Below, piece after piece: positions 1-7,409 of a stretch of 64,000 bases of DNA. A program made the translations under genes and the position numbers. The notes below the pieces were generated by a model. The model was given only the letters and a program-made list of their open reading frames with translations, did no database searches and was not told the DNA's origin. The stretch is from Acidobacterium sp. (lineage in GTDB: Bacteria; Acidobacteriota; Vicinamibacteria; Vicinamibacterales; UBA2999): positions 98,782 through 162,781 of the forward strand of contig NSIL01000006.1 of the NCBI GenBank assembly GCA_002737365.1, given 5' to 3'. How positions within the stretch are numbered: the first letter of the stretch is position 1; each line of letters starts with the position of its first letter.

Positions 1-123
1 GCCACCGTGCGCGAGCAGGAACAACAGGCCGCCCACGAGCGCCGCCCAGAACAGATCCCAGGAAATGTGGATGAGTACCGACTCACCCCACGGACTGCGC
101 GCCCAACTTACGAGGTTGCCCAT
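1..123 (-). CDS. membrane protein, partial (N-terminal 41 residues)
   Basis: An open frame starts at an ATG on the minus strand and runs off the left edge of the window. The visible peptide begins MGNLVSWARSPWGE and then becomes strongly hydrophobic (around residues 18-38), which looks like a first transmembrane segment. The start overlaps the stop of the upstream FAD subunit by 16 bases, a usual sign of translational coupling, so it probably belongs to the molybdenum hydroxylase operon. A membrane anchor or cytochrome-type electron acceptor would make sense beside an exported hydroxylase, but nothing visible identifies the family. Confidence 0.55.
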   Translation of the reverse strand, partial: MGNLVSWARSPWGESVLIHISWDLFWAALVGGLLFLLAHGG

Positions 124-1121
124 TCAGCCTCTCCGCGAATGGCGCGCTTCACGAGCGCCTTAACCAGCGGGATCTTGTAGGCGTTGTGACGCAGCGGCAC
201 GGCACCCTGCACGGCGAGGTCAGCGGCCAGGTCGGCCGTGGCCTTGTCGCGTGGTTTGCCCTTGATGGCGGCTTCCACCGCGTCGAGCCGATACGGCTCG
301 GCGGCGACGCCATTGACCACCAGGCGGGCCTCACTGATCGTCGTGCCCGACATGTTCAGTGAGGCGGCAATGTTTACGAGCGCGAAGTCCCACACCTGGC
401 GGTCGCGCACCTTCTCGAAGTAGTGCGCCTTCCCTGCCCAGGTCGCCGGGATGCGGATGGCCGTCAGCAGGTCGCCAGGCTGCAGTACCGTCAGCTTGGT
501 GATGTCGATGCCGGGGCCGACGAAGAACTCACGGGCCGGCAAGACACGCTCGGCGGAGCCGCGCTTGATCACGAATTCGGCGTCGAGCGCGATGAGCGCC
601 GGTGCCGTGTCCGATGGATTCACCGCGACGCAGCGATCGGCATTAAAGATCGCATGCTCGCGGTTGATCGAGGTCGGCGTATCGGCGTAGCAGATGTTGC
701 CGCCCGCACGATAACAGGGCCAACCGGCGCGGTAGTACCAGCAGCGCGCGTCCTGCGACACGTTGCCGCCGACGGTGCCCTGGTTACGAATTTGCGGCGA
801 CGCAACCTTCAACGCCGCGGCGGCCAGCATTGGGAAACGCTCCTTGACCAGCGGGTCGTCTGCCACGCTCGTCAGCGTGGTCATGGCGCCGATCTCGAGG
901 CCGCCCGCGGCGTCCTTGATCCCGCGCAGTTCGGTGACGTTACCGAGGTCAACGACGACCTTCGGCTTCCTGATGCGATCCTTCAGCCAATCGAAGGTGT
1001 CCATTCCGCCGGCCATGACCCAGGCATCGGCGCCATGGCGGTCGAGAATTGCAAGAGCGTCACCCACATTCGCCGGCTGGAAGAGCTCGAATGCCGGCAT
1101 TACGTCGCGAATCGGTGGCAT
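108..1121 (-). CDS. FAD-binding subunit of a molybdenum hydroxylase (XdhB/CoxM/PaoB type)
   Basis: The 337-residue product is the medium, FAD-binding subunit of a xanthine dehydrogenase-family enzyme; it passes electrons from the Fe-S subunit to an acceptor. Typical motifs are VMAGGMD near residue 36 and the QIRNQGTVGGNVSQDA stretch near 110-125 that contacts FAD. Four cysteines follow at about 127, 136, 144 and 164 in a loop inserted after that motif. The same arrangement in E. coli PaoB (YagS) and 4-hydroxybenzoyl-CoA reductase binds an additional [4Fe-4S] cluster, so this subunit probably carries one too. It lies 14 bases downstream of the Mo subunit in the same operon. The substrate (aldehyde, purine or aromatic) cannot be read from this subunit. 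Confidence 0.9.
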   Translation of the reverse strand: MPPIRDVMPAFELFQPANVGDALAILDRHGADAWVMAGGMDTFDWLKDRIRKPKVVVDLGNVTELRGIKDAAGGLEIGAMTTLTSVADDPLVKERFPMLAAAALKVASPQIRNQGTVGGNVSQDARCWYYRAGWPCYRAGGNICYADTPTSINREHAIFNADRCVAVNPSDTAPALIALDAEFVIKRGSAERVLPAREFFVGPGIDITKLTVLQPGDLLTAIRIPATWAGKAHYFEKVRDRQVWDFALVNIAASLNMSGTTISEARLVVNGVAAEPYRLDAVEAAIKGKPRDKATADLAADLAVQGAVPLRHNAYKIPLVKALVKRAIRGEAEWATS

Positions 1122-1135
1122 TTGTCAGTCTCCCC

Positions 1136-3814
1136 TTAGATGAACGCTTGAAGCGGGTTGGCCATCACCGGCTTGCGGCCGTTGGCCAGCACTTCGGCAA
1201 TGTGTTCCGGCTGCACCGGGGTGCGCCTGATAATGTCGTCGCCGACTGCATCGGCCAGGGCCGCCAGCACCGCGCCGGCTGCAGCGACGGTCGAAGGCTC
1301 GCCGATGCCTTTGGCACCGGTTGGATTGCTCGGATCCGGCAACCCAACGGCGCCCCACTTGGCGTTGATGGGCACATCGAGGATCGTCGGCGGCTTGTTG
1401 TGATGCATCCGGGTCGAGAGGCCGGCGCCGTATTGCGGGTCGTAGACCAGTTTCTGGCTGCGAATGTGGCCAATGCCCTGGAGACTGCCGCCATTGATCT
1501 GGCCGCCCAGTGAGTTCGGGTGAATCACCGTACCGACGTCGGCGACGCCCACGAAATCCACGATCGTCCAGACGCCGGTTTCCACGTCGACCTCAACTTC
1601 GGCAAACGCCGACATGAAGCCGTAGGTCTGGCCGTCGCGTGGCAGGTTGTCGCGCGCCACGCCCATGAGCCCGCGGCCCTTGTGCGCCGCCGCCGCGGCC
1701 TTGGTCATGGCGTTAATCTCTTTCGGCACTTCCGTGCCGTCGTAGATGCCACCGAGGGAAATAGCGCGCTCGGCCGCCTTGGCCCACGTCAACCGGAGCC
1801 CGCCGCCCTTGCGGATGACGCCCTGTGCGTTGGTGTCGTACTGATCGGCCGTGCCGCCAAAGTCCTTCGCGGCAATTTCGGTCAGCTTCTTCTTGAGGTC
1901 CATGCCCGTCGCGTAATTCGCGCGAGTATGGGCGTAGGTCGTCTGGCTGCCGGCCTGGATGGAAGACCACGGCAGGCCCTTCGAAGTGTTGCCCCAGACC
2001 ACTTCGCAGTTTTCCCACGGCACATTCGCGACCTCGGCGATGACGCGCGCGGTGTCGATCACCGAGTGCGTGCCGAGGTTACCGATGCCTTGGTGAATTT
2101 CCAGCTTGCCGTCAGGCCGCAGAATGCAGAGGCCGTCGACGCCGATCGAACCGGCCGTATAGGCACCGGTCCCGACGCCGACGCCGCGCACCTTGCTGCC
2201 CGTGCGCTTGCCGCTATTGCCCTTGCGCGCTTCCCAACCAAACAGTTCGGCGCCCTGGTCGAGGCACTCTTTGACAAAGCAGCTGGTCAACTTGTTGCGC
2301 GGACGTCCCGGCGGCGTTTCCGGCGCTACCAGTCCGAACAGCGCCTGTCCTTCAGGCGCGTTCAGCTTGCGAATCGCGACCTGATCGAGGCCAAGTTTCT
2401 TCGCGGCTTCATGCACCAGCGGCTCAAACCAGACCGATGCCTGCAGGCCGCCGGGGGCGCGCTGCGACGTGCCGGGGGGCGTGTTGGTCGCCACCGAGAG
2501 GCCGCGGAAGCGCATGTTCGGCGCCTGGAACAACAACGAACCGAGGTTCGCGGTGGTCGCGTGATCGCCCTGACGGCGATACGGACCGGCGGCTTCAACG
2601 ATGAACGTGTCGATCGCGGTGACGCGACCGTCCTTCTTGAAGCCCATCTTGACCCAACCCTGGTAGCCAGGGCGGACGCGGCCGATGTAAGTCTCTTCCG
2701 CGCGCGAAATACGCATCATCACCGGGCGGCCATTCAGCTTCTTCGACATCAGAGCCGGAATCGCTATCGACTGCGCGCCCGGAATCTTGCTGCCGAAACC
2801 GCCACCTGTGTACTCGCTGATGAGCACGAGTTCTTCAGGCTTGACACCCACCCAGCCGGCCACTGACGCCACGGTGCGCGCCAGGCTCTGCGTCGACACA
2901 TGCAGGTGGCATTTGCCGTTCTGCCAGTACGCCATCGCCGACCGCGATTCAAGCGGCTGGTGCGACGTCGTCTGTTGATACATGTCGCGCTCGACGATGA
3001 GGTCGGCTTCCTTGAAGCCTTTCTCGATGTCGCCGAACACCAGCGTCTCGGTCGCCTCGGCGCCAACCGGGAACTTACCGGCGTCGACTGTCGCCATGTC
3101 GGCGGCAGTCCACTTGATGGTCTTCATGCTGGGGCCAACAAAGACGTTGCCCTGCGTGCGGCCATTCGGCGACCCGGGGCGCATGCCCTCGAGCGGGTCG
3201 ATGACGAACGGCAAGGCTTCGAACTCCACCACGATCTTGTCGATGGCTTCGGCGGCGAGTTCTTCGCTATCGGCGGCGATCGCGAGTATCGGTTCACCCT
3301 CGTAAACCGGTTCGTCGGTCAACGCATATTCCTGGGGCATGGGCGGAGCCGGCGGTGCGGCCGGGGCTGCACCTGCAGCACCAGCGGCCGGAGCGGCGGC
3401 GGCCGGAGCCGCGGCACCCGCCGCAGGAGCCGGAGCGGCCGCGCCTGTCGCAGGAGTTGCTGCCGCAGCGGGTGCGCCGGCCGGACGTGCCGCAGCACCG
3501 GCGGCGGCTGGCGGCGGTCCTGCGGGCGGTGCCGGGACGGGCAGATCCTTCGCCGTCAGAATGCCGTGGACGCCAGGCATGGCGAGCGCCGCTGACGCAT
3601 CAATGCTAATCACCTTCGCGTGCGGACGCGGGCTCGGCATCAACTTGATGAAGACCATGCCCTCGGCCCGGAAGTCCTCGGCGTACTTCGCCTTGCCGGT
3701 CACCTTGGCGACCAGATCAGGCGTGACGTAGTTGTGACCGAGGAGCCTGAATTCCATTTTCTTGGGTGGCTCGACCGGTTTCGCCGGCGCGACTGGCTTC
3801 TGCTGTTCAGCCAT
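1136..3814 (-). CDS. molybdopterin-binding catalytic subunit of a xanthine dehydrogenase-family enzyme
   Basis: The 892-residue product is the large catalytic subunit, which binds the Mo-pterin cytosine dinucleotide cofactor. Recognisable parts are the N-terminal hammerhead domain (residues about 30-200), GGGFGSK near 340, QRAPGG in the mid-region, and GAKGIGEPS close to the C-terminus, whose Glu matches the catalytic base of the family. The hammerhead domain is interrupted at about residues 92-160 by an almost pure Ala/Pro/Gly stretch of some 68 residues, which family members normally lack. The start is an ATG two bases after the Fe-S subunit stop. No signal peptide is present, so export would depend on the Tat signal of the partner subunit, as known for PaoABC. 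The substrate is unknown. Confidence 0.92.
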   Translation of the reverse strand: MAEQQKPVAPAKPVEPPKKMEFRLLGHNYVTPDLVAKVTGKAKYAEDFRAEGMVFIKLMPSPRPHAKVISIDASAALAMPGVHGILTAKDLPVPAPPAGPPPAAAGAAARPAGAPAAAATPATGAAAPAPAAGAAAPAAAAPAAGAAGAAPAAPPAPPMPQEYALTDEPVYEGEPILAIAADSEELAAEAIDKIVVEFEALPFVIDPLEGMRPGSPNGRTQGNVFVGPSMKTIKWTAADMATVDAGKFPVGAEATETLVFGDIEKGFKEADLIVERDMYQQTTSHQPLESRSAMAYWQNGKCHLHVSTQSLARTVASVAGWVGVKPEELVLISEYTGGGFGSKIPGAQSIAIPALMSKKLNGRPVMMRISRAEETYIGRVRPGYQGWVKMGFKKDGRVTAIDTFIVEAAGPYRRQGDHATTANLGSLLFQAPNMRFRGLSVATNTPPGTSQRAPGGLQASVWFEPLVHEAAKKLGLDQVAIRKLNAPEGQALFGLVAPETPPGRPRNKLTSCFVKECLDQGAELFGWEARKGNSGKRTGSKVRGVGVGTGAYTAGSIGVDGLCILRPDGKLEIHQGIGNLGTHSVIDTARVIAEVANVPWENCEVVWGNTSKGLPWSSIQAGSQTTYAHTRANYATGMDLKKKLTEIAAKDFGGTADQYDTNAQGVIRKGGGLRLTWAKAAERAISLGGIYDGTEVPKEINAMTKAAAAAHKGRGLMGVARDNLPRDGQTYGFMSAFAEVEVDVETGVWTIVDFVGVADVGTVIHPNSLGGQINGGSLQGIGHIRSQKLVYDPQYGAGLSTRMHHNKPPTILDVPINAKWGAVGLPDPSNPTGAKGIGEPSTVAAAGAVLAALADAVGDDIIRRTPVQPEHIAEVLANGRKPVMANPLQAFI
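3335..3541 (-). repeat. Ala/Pro/Gly-rich low-complexity insert in the Mo subunit
   Basis: This stretch encodes about 68 residues composed almost only of Ala, Pro, Gly and a few Thr and Arg. It falls between the AKDLPVP end of one hammerhead strand and MPQEYALTDEPVYEGEP, where canonical sequence resumes. The reading frame is kept. It resembles a flexible linker or surface loop, possibly grown by slippage of GCC/GGC-rich DNA. Confidence 0.8.
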
Positions 3815-3816
3815 GA

Positions 3817-4452
3817 TTACGCCCCCCTCGATTTGTCGGCCGCCACCATCATGACGTCCAGAATCTTGTTGTAGTCAGCACACCGGCAGAGATTGCCGGA
3901 GATGCCATGCGCGAGCTGTTCGCGCGTCGGACTGGGATTGGTCTTCAGGAAGCCGACCGTGGCCATCACGAAGCCGGGCATGCAGAAGGCGCACTGGAAG
4001 CCCTGGCCATCAACGACGGCCTGCTGCACCGGGTGCAGAGTGCCATCGGGCTTGGCGAGGCCCTCGATGCTCACGACCTTCTTGCCGCGCACGCTGTGCG
4101 TCAGCACCGAGCACGCGTAGCGCGGGACATCGTCGACCGTGACGGTGCAGGCGCCGCACTCGGCGCGGTCACAGCCTAACTTGGTGCCGGTGAGACCCAG
4201 CTTGTAGCGCAAGGTCATGGCCAGCGTCTCGTTCTTCAGCACATCGACACGGCGTTGTTGGCCGTTCACGTCGAGCGTGATGAGACGTTCAACCGCACCA
4301 GCCATGCCATCGTTCTGGCCCATGATGGTGGTGCGGAACAGGTATGCCGACGCAGACACGGTCGCGCCCGCTGCGATGACACCCTTGATGAAATTACGTC
4401 GCGAGTGGCCGGGTTGAAGACCCGGTACGTCCGTCATGCCGTCTTGACTCAT
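3817..4452 (-). CDS. 2Fe-2S subunit of a molybdenum hydroxylase, Tat-exported
   Basis: The small electron-transfer subunit carries two [2Fe-2S] clusters. The first has the plant-ferredoxin pattern GCDRAECGAC with a fourth Cys in YACSVL; the second uses CAFCMPG and NLCRCADYN, as in all xanthine dehydrogenase-family small subunits. Near the N-terminus SRRNFIKG followed by a hydrophobic run is a twin-arginine signal, so the folded complex should cross the inner membrane, as for PaoA. I placed the start at the ATG at 4452 because the G-rich run GGGGGG lies just upstream; ATGs at 4461 and 4506 are also open. It is the first gene of the operon, followed after two bases by the Mo subunit. Confidence 0.9.
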   Translation of the reverse strand: MSQDGMTDVPGLQPGHSRRNFIKGVIAAGATVSASAYLFRTTIMGQNDGMAGAVERLITLDVNGQQRRVDVLKNETLAMTLRYKLGLTGTKLGCDRAECGACTVTVDDVPRYACSVLTHSVRGKKVVSIEGLAKPDGTLHPVQQAVVDGQGFQCAFCMPGFVMATVGFLKTNPSPTREQLAHGISGNLCRCADYNKILDVMMVAADKSRGA

Positions 4453-4479
4453 TGAGCCCATCCCCCCGAATAGCTGCGC

Positions 4480-4488
4480 ATGATAACA
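4480..4488 (-). promoter_or_regulatory. extended -10 element for the molybdenum hydroxylase operon
   Basis: On the minus strand TGTTATCAT reads as an extended -10 (TGn plus TATCAT, five of six matches to TATAAT). It lies 27 bases upstream of the chosen start of the 2Fe-2S subunit gene. No good -35 is visible 17 bases upstream, as is common for extended -10 promoters. Confidence 0.4.
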
Positions 4489-4528
4489 CCAACTGTCACA
4501 ATGCAATTACGTTGTTAGCGGTCGGAGA

Positions 4529-4550
4529 TTGAACCTGAACGTTCGTTCAA
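4529..4550. promoter_or_regulatory. inverted repeat between tsaC and the hydroxylase promoter
   Basis: TTGAAC and GTTCAA flank a centre that contains the perfect palindrome GAACGTTC. The GAAC-N4-GTTC spacing resembles Gram-positive LexA boxes, but that similarity alone does not identify the regulator. It lies about 45 bases upstream of the hydroxylase -10 and 8 bases beyond the tsaC stop, so it could be an operator or a terminator stem. Confidence 0.3.
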
Positions 4551-4558
4551 GGCCAAGG

Positions 4559-5632
4559 TCAGACCCGGCGGATGCGGCCTTCAGCCGCTCGAGCCAGCCG
4601 GTCCCTAACCGCCAGGCCCAACCCCTCGGGACCGATCGACGTGGCCAGGATATGGCTGACACCAGTGGCGTCGAGCGCGCGCAACGCGGCGAATAATTCA
4701 CGCGCGGCCCGCGCCGGGTCGCGCCGCGAACCGTAGGGCTGCACCTCGACTCGTCCATGTGACGCCAACGCCGCCAGTTCCGGTGCAAGCGCCACCAGGT
4801 CGTCCTCGGGCGCGAGAATGCCGACCCTGGCACCAGTCGCCGCGAGCGTCCGGGTGTCGGCGGCCACCCTCTGGATCACCTTGTCCGCCATTCCGTCGTA
4901 GAGCGTCAACTCGGCCCGCGGGGCGTAGTGCCGCGTCAACTGTCCTGGCGCCAACTGTGCAACGTCCGCATGGCCACGCGCGGCGATGGCGACGACCGCG
5001 GGAACCACCGACTGGATCTGTGCCAGGGTCAGGCCGCCCGGCCGGCGCATGACCGGTGGGTCGACCGTGAAATCGACGATGGTGGACTCAAGGCCGATGT
5101 CGGTCGGACCGCCATCGAGCACGAGGTCGATCCGGCTGTCGAGGTCCGCCAGCACGTGCGCGGCGGTGGTCGGGCTCGGTCGTGAGAAACGGTTGGCACT
5201 GGGCGCGGCCACGGGCACGCCGGCCATCTCCAGCAAGGCGCGCGCGACCCGGTGCGACGGGACGCGAAGCGCGACGCTCGGCAGGCCCGCCGTCACGCTG
5301 TCAGGAATCTGCGGCTTCTTCGGCAGGATGATCGTCAATGGGCCGGCCCAGAACGCCAGCCCGAGCTTGCGCGCGGCCGGCGGCACGTGCGACGCGCACA
5401 TCGACAGTTGCCCGATGTGAGCAAGATGAACGATCAGCGGGTCGGTGGCCGGACGTCCCTTCGCTTCAAAGATTCGCGCCACCGCCTCCCCATCGAGGGC
5501 GTTGGCCCCGAGCCCGTAGACGGTCTCAGTGGGAAAGGCGACCAGGCAACCGGCGCGTAACGCCTGCGCGGCTTGCTCAATGACCGCCGGGTCGGGCTGC
5601 GCGGGATCGACCGCCACGATACGGGTGATCAT
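4559..5632 (-). CDS. tsaC: threonylcarbamoyl-AMP synthase (Sua5/TsaC type)
   Basis: The enzyme makes threonylcarbamoyl-AMP from threonine, bicarbonate and ATP, the first step of t6A formation at tRNA position 37. At 357 residues it is the long Sua5 form. The YrdC-like catalytic domain covers about residues 10-205, with TETVYGLGANA near 35 and KGRPATDPL near 58, and a C-terminal Sua5 domain covers about 215-355. The ATG overlaps the TGA of the upstream DUF3810 gene (ATGA), so the two are probably translated together. Its role is certain at family level; the partner tsaB/D/E genes are not in this window. Confidence 0.93.
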   Translation of the reverse strand: MITRIVAVDPAQPDPAVIEQAAQALRAGCLVAFPTETVYGLGANALDGEAVARIFEAKGRPATDPLIVHLAHIGQLSMCASHVPPAARKLGLAFWAGPLTIILPKKPQIPDSVTAGLPSVALRVPSHRVARALLEMAGVPVAAPSANRFSRPSPTTAAHVLADLDSRIDLVLDGGPTDIGLESTIVDFTVDPPVMRRPGGLTLAQIQSVVPAVVAIAARGHADVAQLAPGQLTRHYAPRAELTLYDGMADKVIQRVAADTRTLAATGARVGILAPEDDLVALAPELAALASHGRVEVQPYGSRRDPARAARELFAALRALDATGVSHILATSIGPEGLGLAVRDRLARAAEGRIRRV

Positions 5633-6729
5633 CGGCTTGGGGCTTGGGGCTTGAGGCGTGAGGCGGTCAAGGCCTCAGTACCAATCAGCAGTTGGACCAC
5701 GCGACTGTAGCTTCGCACACCCTCTTCGACACCCTGTGATTTCAACATCTGATCATACGTCGACCACGCGGCGCGCTCGACGGGTCGCACCAGCGCCTTG
5801 AGGCGTTGCCGGATGGCTTCCTGATCCTGCCGTGGACCGGCCTCCAGCTTCTCCAGCACCAGTCGCTGGGTGACCGGCTGCAACTGGTTCGTCGATTCCG
5901 AGACCAAGTCCAGCCACGCGCTGTACTCGGCCGCGGGACCCGCCCGCCAGGCAGCCAGGTAGCCGACGAAACTGGCGGCTGATTCCGGTGCGTAGCCCGA
6001 CAGATGCGCCCACTCGTGCGCCAACACCGCGGGCCGCTCGGGGCCCGTGAGATCCGGATTGAGCAGGGTCTCAAGAAAGAACGGTGCGAGCTGGCCACTC
6101 ACGCCGGCGGCGCGATAGAACGGCGACAGCATCGACGTCTTGGGATGCGCCACGCGCGTTGGACTGGGCCGCCCGAACTCGCGCTCGACCTGATGCAGCG
6201 CGTCGCTGAGCGCGGTGGGCCAATCATGAATCGCCGGGAAGCCCTCGGCATGTGCGGCGGCGTAGGACCGGTTCGCTTCACGAACCGCCAGTTCGGCCAG
6301 TCCGCGCACGGCTTGCGGCGTGATGCGCGACTCGTCGAACGGAATCTGCGTCTCGATCATCGGCCGCGCGTAGTTCAGTCCCCACGCGGCGAGGAACCAC
6401 AGATACACCACTGACCCTCCGGCAAGCGTCGCGAACAGGCCGCGTGCGATCGGCTTGATCGATTTCTCGCGCCGCACGCGGCGCAGCCAGTAAATCCAAG
6501 ACCCGGTCACGATCAGAAGCAGGAACCCTAACGTCACGTCGAACCACGCGACCGGGGATCGATTTGACAGCGCGGTGAGGTTGCCCTGGATGAACGGATA
6601 CAGCCCGCGCGCATAGTAGCGCTCCACGGTCTGAGCGGACGGCGGCGCCAGCGCCATGACCGCGGCGACCGCAATCGGGGTGAGTTGAACGAGGGTCTTG
6701 GGAGATGGTTTCAAGGGTTGGCCTGCCAA
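5629..6729 (-). CDS. DUF3810 family membrane-anchored putative zinc metallopeptidase
   Basis: The 366-residue protein has three hydrophobic segments in the first 120 residues and then a soluble domain. LAHEWAHLSGYAPE places an HEXXH zinc motif at about residues 238-242, as in the DUF3810 family, whose function is unknown. The start is a TTG at 6729; no better ATG precedes the first membrane segment, so the exact start is uncertain. The last codons (LKPQAPSR) are encoded by a 7-bp tandem repeat that runs to the stop. The gene overlaps tsaC by four bases. Confidence 0.82.
   Translation of the reverse strand: MAGQPLKPSPKTLVQLTPIAVAAVMALAPPSAQTVERYYARGLYPFIQGNLTALSNRSPVAWFDVTLGFLLLIVTGSWIYWLRRVRREKSIKPIARGLFATLAGGSVVYLWFLAAWGLNYARPMIETQIPFDESRITPQAVRGLAELAVREANRSYAAAHAEGFPAIHDWPTALSDALHQVEREFGRPSPTRVAHPKTSMLSPFYRAAGVSGQLAPFFLETLLNPDLTGPERPAVLAHEWAHLSGYAPESAASFVGYLAAWRAGPAAEYSAWLDLVSESTNQLQPVTQRLVLEKLEAGPRQDQEAIRQRLKALVRPVERAAWSTYDQMLKSQGVEEGVRSYSRVVQLLIGTEALTASRLKPQAPSR
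5634..5661. repeat. 7-bp tandem repeat (GGCTTGG) at a gene end
   Basis: Four successive 7-bp units read GGCTTGG, GGCTTGG, GGCTTGA, GGCGTGA on the plus strand. They form the last codons of the DUF3810 gene and begin 3 bases from its stop. The same heptamer repeats occur at 45451-45471 and 59746-59773, both times at a stop codon. Confidence 0.7.
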
Positions 6730-6773
6730 CCGTAGCTCAGGTTCACTCGATCAGGAACCTGAGCGAAGGTTGG
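6726..6773 (-). terminator. two-tier hairpin downstream of tRNA-Pro
   Basis: The inner stem is a perfect 10-bp inverted repeat, GCTCAGGTTC (6735-6744) with GAACCTGAGC (6755-6764), around a 10-nt loop. After a 3/3 internal loop an outer 6-bp stem follows (6726-6731 with 6768-6773). On the minus strand the outer stem starts with the CCA end of tRNA-Pro. There is no T-run, so it may act as a processing or stability stem as well as a terminator. Confidence 0.55.
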
Positions 6774-6847
6774 TCGGGATGCCGAGATTCGAACTCGGGA
6801 CCTCCTGCACCCCAAGCAGGCGCGCTACCAGGCTACGCTACATCCCG
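6771..6847 (-). tRNA. tRNA-Pro (GGG anticodon)
   Basis: A full cloverleaf reads on the minus strand: acceptor CGGGATG pairs with CATCCCG, the anticodon stem CCTGC/GCAGG encloses the loop TTGGGGT with anticodon GGG, and the T arm contains GTTCGAATC. The 3' CCA is encoded. The mature length is 77 nt. It sits alone between the MerR regulator and the DUF3810 gene, all on the same strand. Confidence 0.97.
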
Positions 6848-6913
6848 TCCACTACGAGCTGACGGACTTGCGGGGTTCGCAACGACTAACCTAAAGGTTT
6901 GTCGTCTCCGATT

Positions 6914-7372
6914 CTATTTTCTCTTGGTGGCTTTCGCCACTATCTTCTTCTTCTCGACCGGGGACGGTGGCACCAATTCCAGTTCCGCCGTCTCGACGCC
7001 GTCCTTCGCCAGCAGCCGAAGAATCGATTGCAGGCCCGTCTTGACGTCCCGCAGGCTGTCCCTCACGCGGTCGCCGACGACCTCTCTTACCAGGACCGCC
7101 GCGCCGCTTTCCTCGCCTCCGTCGCCGGTCTCGCCGTCCTCGGCCAGACGACGTCGCGCGCCCGACAGCGTCAGGCCTTCTTCAAAGACCAACTGCTTGA
7201 TCCGGATGACCAGCTCGACATCGGCGCGGCGATACAGGCGCGGCCCGCCGCTCTCTGGTATCTGGCCGATTTGCGGGAATTCCGCCTCCCACGACCTTAG
7301 AACGTAAGGTTGAACCTGCACCACTTCGCAGACGTCCGCGGCCTTGAAGAGCTCGCGCTTGGGTGCAGCCAT
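6914..7372 (-). CDS. MerR-family transcriptional regulator
   Basis: The 152-residue protein starts MAAPKRELFKAADV and has an N-terminal winged helix-turn-helix typical of MerR: residues about 8-75 include VCEVVQVQPYVLRSWE, GGPRLYRRADVELVIRIKQL and EEGLTLSGARRRL. The rest is acidic and then a coiled, Lys-rich tail (PVEKKKIVAKATKRK). No effector-binding cysteines are seen, so it resembles the small HTH regulators found near translation and GTPase genes more than metal sensors. I chose the ATG at 7372 because the domain starts there; longer readings run into the repeat-rich der end. It follows der by 37 bases on the same strand. Confidence 0.85.
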   Translation of the reverse strand: MAAPKRELFKAADVCEVVQVQPYVLRSWEAEFPQIGQIPESGGPRLYRRADVELVIRIKQLVFEEGLTLSGARRRLAEDGETGDGGEESGAAVLVREVVGDRVRDSLRDVKTGLQSILRLLAKDGVETAELELVPPSPVEKKKIVAKATKRK

Positions 7373-7409
7373 CGAGGCAATCTCCAGCGGGGAGTATAGC
7401 ACGCAGGCC

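Noticed and set aside
1520..2866. A 448-residue plus-strand frame antisense to the Mo subunit
   Set aside because: Shadow of the coding strand, without domains or a start signal.
3339..3731. Plus-strand Ala/Gly-rich frame opposite the Mo subunit insert
   Set aside because: It is only the complement of the Ala/Pro/Gly coding repeat.
4537..4548. GAAC-N4-GTTC as a LexA box
   Set aside because: One match to a short motif next to a hydroxylase operon is not evidence for SOS control; kept only as a generic inverted repeat.
6705..7307. Plus-strand frame containing the peptide CRDSNSGPPAPQAG
   Set aside because: This peptide is a known artefact of translating the antisense strand of tRNA-Pro.
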